Source: CAZKDV01 sp964551645
GTDB taxonomy: Bacteria > Bacteroidota > Bacteroidia > Bacteroidales > DTU049
Assembly: GCA_964551645.1 (NCBI GenBank)
Contig: CAZKDV010000083.1
Span: forward strand, 1 to 10,873
DNA length: 10,873 nt
Direction of reading: 5' to 3'
How positions within the stretch are numbered: position 1 is the stretch's first letter; the number at the start of each line of letters is the position of its first letter. Shown one piece after another: positions 8,092 through 10,873 of this stretch. The notes beneath the pieces are model-generated. The model was not told the DNA's origin and did no database searches. It was given only the letters and a program-made list of their open reading frames with translations. The translations under genes and the position numbers were made by a program.

Positions 8092-9039
8092 ATGAAAAAA
8101 TTAAGTGTTGTGGCTTTTGGAGGAAACGCCCTCTTGCGTTCTGATGAAAAAGGAAGTTTAGATGAACAAGTAAAAAATGTGTACAATACTTGCATAAATT
8201 TGTTGGAATTAATAAAAAAAGGGCATAATATCGTAATTTCACATGGAAATGGACCGCAAATCGGAAATGTTATGATTCAGCACCAAGCAGGCGAAAAGAT
8301 GTTTGGCATAATTTCTCAACCAATGCATTCATGCGTGTCCGAAACTCAAGGTTCTATTGCCTACCTTATAGAACAACAATTGCGAAATATTTTAATTCAA
8401 AATGGAATTAAACGAAACATAGTTTCAATTATCACTCAAGTTGTTGTTGACAAAAATGATAGTGCCTTTTCAAAACCAAGCAAGCCCGTTGGACCGTATT
8501 ATACCAAAGAAGAAGCCGATGCGATTGCTGAAAAACAAGGATACATTTTTGCCGAAGACCCAAGAAAAAGAGGTTGGAGAAGAATTGTGGCATCACCCAA
8601 ACCGCTCAAAATAAATAATTGTGATATTATTGAAAAATTGGCAAAAGAAGGTAATATTGTAATTGCCGTAGGTGGTGGTGGAATACCTATAATTGAAAAC
8701 GAAAATGGCTTATATGAAGGAATTGATGCGGTTATAGACAAAGATTTAGCTTCGGCTACAATTGCTAACAATATCGGAGCAGACGAATTTATGATTTTAA
8801 CCGATGTACCAAAAGTGTATATAAATTTCAACAAACCAAATCAAATAGCTCTTGACACAATTAGCATTGACGAAGCAAACAAATATATGAACGAAGGACA
8901 ATTTGCCGAAGGCAGCATGGCTCCCAAAGTTAAGGCATGTATAATGTTTGTTGAAAATGGCGGAAAAGAAGCTATTATTACAGAAGCATCACAATTAGAC
9001 GATGATAGCTTTGGCACTAAAATCGTTGCAAGCAGATAA
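8092..9039 (+). CDS. arcC: Carbamate kinase
   Basis: Carbamate kinase catalyses the reversible reaction carbamoyl phosphate + ADP = carbamate + ATP in the cytoplasm, normally the ATP-yielding last step of arginine/citrulline fermentation. The 315-residue length matches the family (about 310). Motifs of the amino-acid kinase fold are all present: AFGGNALL (8-15), SHGNGPQIGN (50-59), RRIVASPKP (163-171), AVGGGGIPI (192-200), the ATP-site VIDKDLASA (214-222), TDVPKVYINFNKP (237-249) and FAEGSMAPKV (271-280). The ATG at 8092 gives the usual MKKLSVVAFGGNA start. It is followed after 111 bases by ctlX on the same strand, but no ornithine carbamoyltransferase or arginine deiminase is in the window. 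An exact -7 box lies upstream within a palindrome. The -7 box in front of ctlX suggests the two genes may be transcribed separately. Confidence 0.95.
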   Translation: MKKLSVVAFGGNALLRSDEKGSLDEQVKNVYNTCINLLELIKKGHNIVISHGNGPQIGNVMIQHQAGEKMFGIISQPMHSCVSETQGSIAYLIEQQLRNILIQNGIKRNIVSIITQVVVDKNDSAFSKPSKPVGPYYTKEEADAIAEKQGYIFAEDPRKRGWRRIVASPKPLKINNCDIIEKLAKEGNIVIAVGGGGIPIIENENGLYEGIDAVIDKDLASATIANNIGADEFMILTDVPKVYINFNKPNQIALDTISIDEANKYMNEGQFAEGSMAPKVKACIMFVENGGKEAIITEASQLDDDSFGTKIVASR

Positions 9040-9071
9040 ATAACTTATACACAAACCAATAACACACTTTC

Positions 9072-9091
9072 AAGCACCTACTTTAGTGCTT
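9072..9091 (+). terminator. Weak hairpin after arcC
   Basis: AAGCAC (9072-9077) pairs with GTGCTT (9086-9091) around an eight-base loop, in the gap between arcC and ctlX. No T run follows, so it is a poor intrinsic terminator; it may be an attenuating or mRNA-protecting hairpin, or chance. Confidence 0.25.
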
Positions 9092-9115
9092 CAATCCCAA
9101 CTCAATAAAAAGTAG

Positions 9116-9123
9116 TATCTTTG
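9116..9123 (+). promoter_or_regulatory. -7 box of the ctlX promoter
   Basis: TATCTTTG followed by CA is an exact match to the Bacteroidota TAnnTTTG(CA) -7 pattern, 27 bases before the ctlX ATG, giving a leader of about 20 bases. No clear TTTG lies at the -33 position. Its presence suggests ctlX can be transcribed apart from arcC. Confidence 0.5.
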
Positions 9124-9150
9124 CAGAGTTAATTATTAAAACAAATTACT

Positions 9151-10056
9151 ATGCAAACTACTTCAAAAATTTTAATGGTTCGTCCAATTAAATTTGGATT
9201 TAATGAACAAACTGCAGGAAACAATGCTTTTCAGGTACAAGGAATTGAACAAACAAATGTGGGAGCAAAAGCCATTGCCGAATTTGACAATTTTGTTAAA
9301 TTATTGCGTGATGCTGGAGTTGAAGTTAATGTTATTCAAGATACTGCTGAGCCTCACACTCCTGATTCAATTTTTCCAAACAATTGGTTTTCAAGACATG
9401 CTGACGGAACCATCGTTTTATATCCTATGTTTGCACCAAACAGACGCTTAGAAAGAAAAACTGCCGTTCTTGATTTTTTACGCACTTATCACTCTCCCAA
9501 AAAAGAAGTTGATTTAACTCATTGGGAAAGCAAAAATATATTTTTAGAAGGAACCGGAAGCATGATTTTGGACAGAGAACATAATTTCATTTATGCTTGT
9601 GCATCTATCCGCACACAAAAAGAAGCTCTGCAAGAACTTAGCAAAGCAATAGGTTATGACTATTTTCTTTTTGATGCCATAGACCAAAACGGCAAACCAA
9701 TTTATCATACCAATGTTTTAATGTGTGTTGGAGAAAAGTTTATTTTAAGCTGCATGGAAGCAATTCATAATAGCGAAGAAAAAGCTAAATTTGTGGAATA
9801 TGCTAAAAAATTCAATAAAGAAATCATTGAAATATCATACGAACAAATGAATAATTTTGCAGGGAATATGCTTGAGCTTAAATCAGCAAATGGAGAAGCA
9901 CTCATCATTATGTCCAAAAGAGCTAAAGAATCTCTATCAAAAGAACAAATTTCTCAAATTGAAAAATATTGCAAAATTATAGCTCCCGATTTAACAACTA
10001 TCGAAGATAATGGCGGTGGCTCAGCAAGATGCATGATTGCAGAACTATTTGTATAA
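9151..10056 (+). CDS. ctlX: Citrulline hydrolase CtlX (arginine deiminase/DDAH-fold amidinotransferase superfamily)
   Basis: CtlX, first described in Francisella, hydrolyses citrulline to ornithine, ammonia and CO2. This 301-residue protein has the family's guanidine-modifying fold with the expected catalytic elements in order: the substrate-binding PDSIFPNNWF (71-80), the acidic LEGTGSMILDR (132-142), the catalytic His in YHTNVLMC (185-192, H186) and the nucleophile Cys near the C-terminus in GGGSARCMIAE (288-298, C294). It has no signal peptide. It lies downstream of carbamate kinase on the same strand and is closed by a strong terminator at 10121. Alternatives in the same superfamily are arginine deiminase and dimethylarginine dimethylaminohydrolase; the N-terminal start (ILMVRPIKFGFNEQTA.NNAFQ) and C-terminal motifs fit CtlX best. 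The pairing with arcC suggests citrulline catabolism; this is inferred from position. Confidence 0.9.
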   Translation: MQTTSKILMVRPIKFGFNEQTAGNNAFQVQGIEQTNVGAKAIAEFDNFVKLLRDAGVEVNVIQDTAEPHTPDSIFPNNWFSRHADGTIVLYPMFAPNRRLERKTAVLDFLRTYHSPKKEVDLTHWESKNIFLEGTGSMILDREHNFIYACASIRTQKEALQELSKAIGYDYFLFDAIDQNGKPIYHTNVLMCVGEKFILSCMEAIHNSEEKAKFVEYAKKFNKEIIEISYEQMNNFAGNMLELKSANGEALIIMSKRAKESLSKEQISQIEKYCKIIAPDLTTIEDNGGGSARCMIAELFV

Positions 10057-10376
10057 TTTATCCACACTTTATTAATAAGTGCGTTTTGTTAAATTTTATT
10101 GCAAAATGCGACTAAACAAGAAAGACTTGACTAATTGCTCAAGTCTTTTTTTTATTATCCCAAATTGTATGTTAGAGCCTAAAAAAGCGAAATATCGGAT
10201 AAAATTGTATGAAAAATATTCTACAGAAACTTTTGCACTATTGGCAAAATGTTTTATTTTTGATGAAAATTTGGACTAAACGAATTTTTGCAAATAGCAG
10301 TTTAATCACAAATTTTAAATAATGAACTTAAAATAAAATACAAGACTTGGCAAAGCATATAAAATCGAGAAACGAA
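10057..10376. other. Intergenic region between ctlX and the restriction-modification gene
   Basis: This 320-base gap contains a small hairpin (GCGTTTTG 10081-10088 with CAAAATGC 10102-10109, one G-T pair) and then the strong ctlX terminator at 10121-10153. From 10154 on I see no gene, tRNA or clear promoter; only approximate -7 boxes such as AATTTTTG (10283-10290). The short open frame across 10079-10279 runs through the terminator hairpin and resembles no known protein, so it is not called. Confidence 0.6.
10121..10153 (+). terminator. Strong intrinsic terminator of ctlX
   Basis: AAAGACTTGA (10121-10130) and TCAAGTCTTT (10139-10148) form a perfect 10-bp stem with an eight-base loop, running directly into an eight-base T run (10146-10153). 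It lies 65 bases past the ctlX stop and should isolate the restriction-modification gene from upstream transcription. Confidence 0.85.
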
Positions 10377-10873
10377 ATGCAAAAACAAGAAGCGTTTGAT
10401 AAAATCAAATCATTAGTTGAGCGGTTTGACGAACAAAAAGAGTTTTATAAACAAGCTGATTACAATGAAACACAAACAAGGCAGGATTTTATCAATCCAT
10501 TCTGGAAAGCATTAGGTTGGGATGTCGATAATGAAAACGGCTATGCCGAAAGCTATCGAGAAGTTATCCACGAAGACCGCGTGAGAGTTGGCGGTGCTAC
10601 AAAAGCACCTGATTATTCGTTTAGACTTGGCGGCGGAAAACGACTTTTTTTTCTCGAAGCCAAAAAACCAAGCATTGACATTAAAGATAACATTGCACCA
10701 GCCTATCAAGTTAGACGATACGGCTGGAGTGCAAAAATGCCTATTTCAATAATCACAGATTTTGAGGAATTTGCAGTTTACGATTGTGCCAATAAACCCA
10801 AACCGACCGACAAAGCAAGTAATGGAAGAATAAAATACCTGACTTACAAAGAATATATTTCAGAATTTGATTT
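10377..10873 (+). CDS. Restriction-modification enzyme (type IIG / Eco57I-like), N-terminal nuclease part, cut by window edge
   Basis: The open frame runs 165 codons off the right edge without a stop. It resembles the N-terminus of large fused restriction-modification proteins, in which an HsdR-like nuclease domain precedes a DNA adenine methyltransferase. Seen here are a leading helical segment (1-25), the conserved YNETQTRQDFINPFWKALGWD (29-49), and a PD-(D/E)xK nuclease core: APDYSF (D79) and FFLEAKKP (E94, K96). After these come APAYQVRRYGWSAKMPISIITDFEEFAVYD (107-136) and PKPTDKA. Such enzymes cut foreign unmethylated DNA and methylate the host. The start is uncertain: ATG at 10377, or an in-frame TTG at 10347 that adds ten residues (MAKHIKSRNE). 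GC is about 38% by hand count, against about 35% in a sample of ctlX, a slight hint of transfer. The methylase and target-recognition parts are not visible, so the exact type is inferred. Confidence 0.85.
   Translation, partial: MQKQEAFDKIKSLVERFDEQKEFYKQADYNETQTRQDFINPFWKALGWDVDNENGYAESYREVIHEDRVRVGGATKAPDYSFRLGGGKRLFFLEAKKPSIDIKDNIAPAYQVRRYGWSAKMPISIITDFEEFAVYDCANKPKPTDKASNGRIKYLTYKEYISEFD

Noticed and set aside
10079..10279. 66-residue plus-strand open frame after ctlX
   Set aside because: It runs through the strong ctlX terminator hairpin and T run and looks like no known protein.

Overview
The window looks like part of a low-GC genome from the phylum Bacteroidota. The evidence is the AT-rich sequence, several promoter-like pairs matching the Bacteroidota pattern (TTTG near -33, TAnnTTTG near -7), the absence of obvious Shine-Dalgarno sites, a very large secreted protein built of Gly-rich, Ig-like, GEVED and FnIII-type modules, and a RecF and a CtlX of the type common in this phylum. 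No rRNA, tRNA, CRISPR array, transposase or integrase was seen.

Layout. (1) Positions 1-3874, minus strand: the N-terminal ~1290 residues of a giant multidomain secreted surface protein that runs off the left edge. Its frame is broken twice, by an in-frame TGA at 3599-3601 and by a -1 shift near 2951-2957. It is otherwise open to the window edge, so this is either a recently inactivated gene or one carrying two sequence errors. (2) Positions 3875-4412: an AT-rich divergent intergenic region with a good promoter for the surface protein, a candidate promoter for recF and an imperfect long-range inverted repeat. (3) Positions 4413-6269, plus strand: a tight three-gene operon of recF, a DUF721/DciA-like gene and a clan AA (retropepsin-like) aspartic protease, ending in a hairpin that overlaps the last stop codon. 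(4) Positions 6337-8007, minus strand: an MtaB-type tRNA methylthiotransferase with a complete CoA_binding_2 (YccU-like) domain fused to its C-terminus. (5) Positions 8092-10056, plus strand: carbamate kinase (arcC) followed by the citrulline hydrolase ctlX, each with its own -7 box. mtaB and arcC diverge from a perfect 16-bp palindrome made of two back-to-back -7 boxes. (6) A strong terminator at 10121-10153, then a short non-coding stretch, then the start of a restriction-modification gene (type IIG / Eco57I-like, PD-(D/E)xK nuclease end) from about 10377 off the right edge.

How the genes fit together. RecF and the DciA-like protein belong to DNA repair and replication; the protease riding with them has no obvious assigned job. 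arcC and ctlX point to citrulline/arginine breakdown: CtlX turns citrulline into ornithine plus ammonia and CO2 (possibly via carbamate), and carbamate kinase links carbamate to carbamoyl phosphate and ATP. The right edge may be the beginning of a defence locus. The most unusual items are the MtaB-CoA-binding fusion, the doubly broken giant surface protein, and the palindromic back-to-back promoter. I did not find a clearly new system wholly inside the window.
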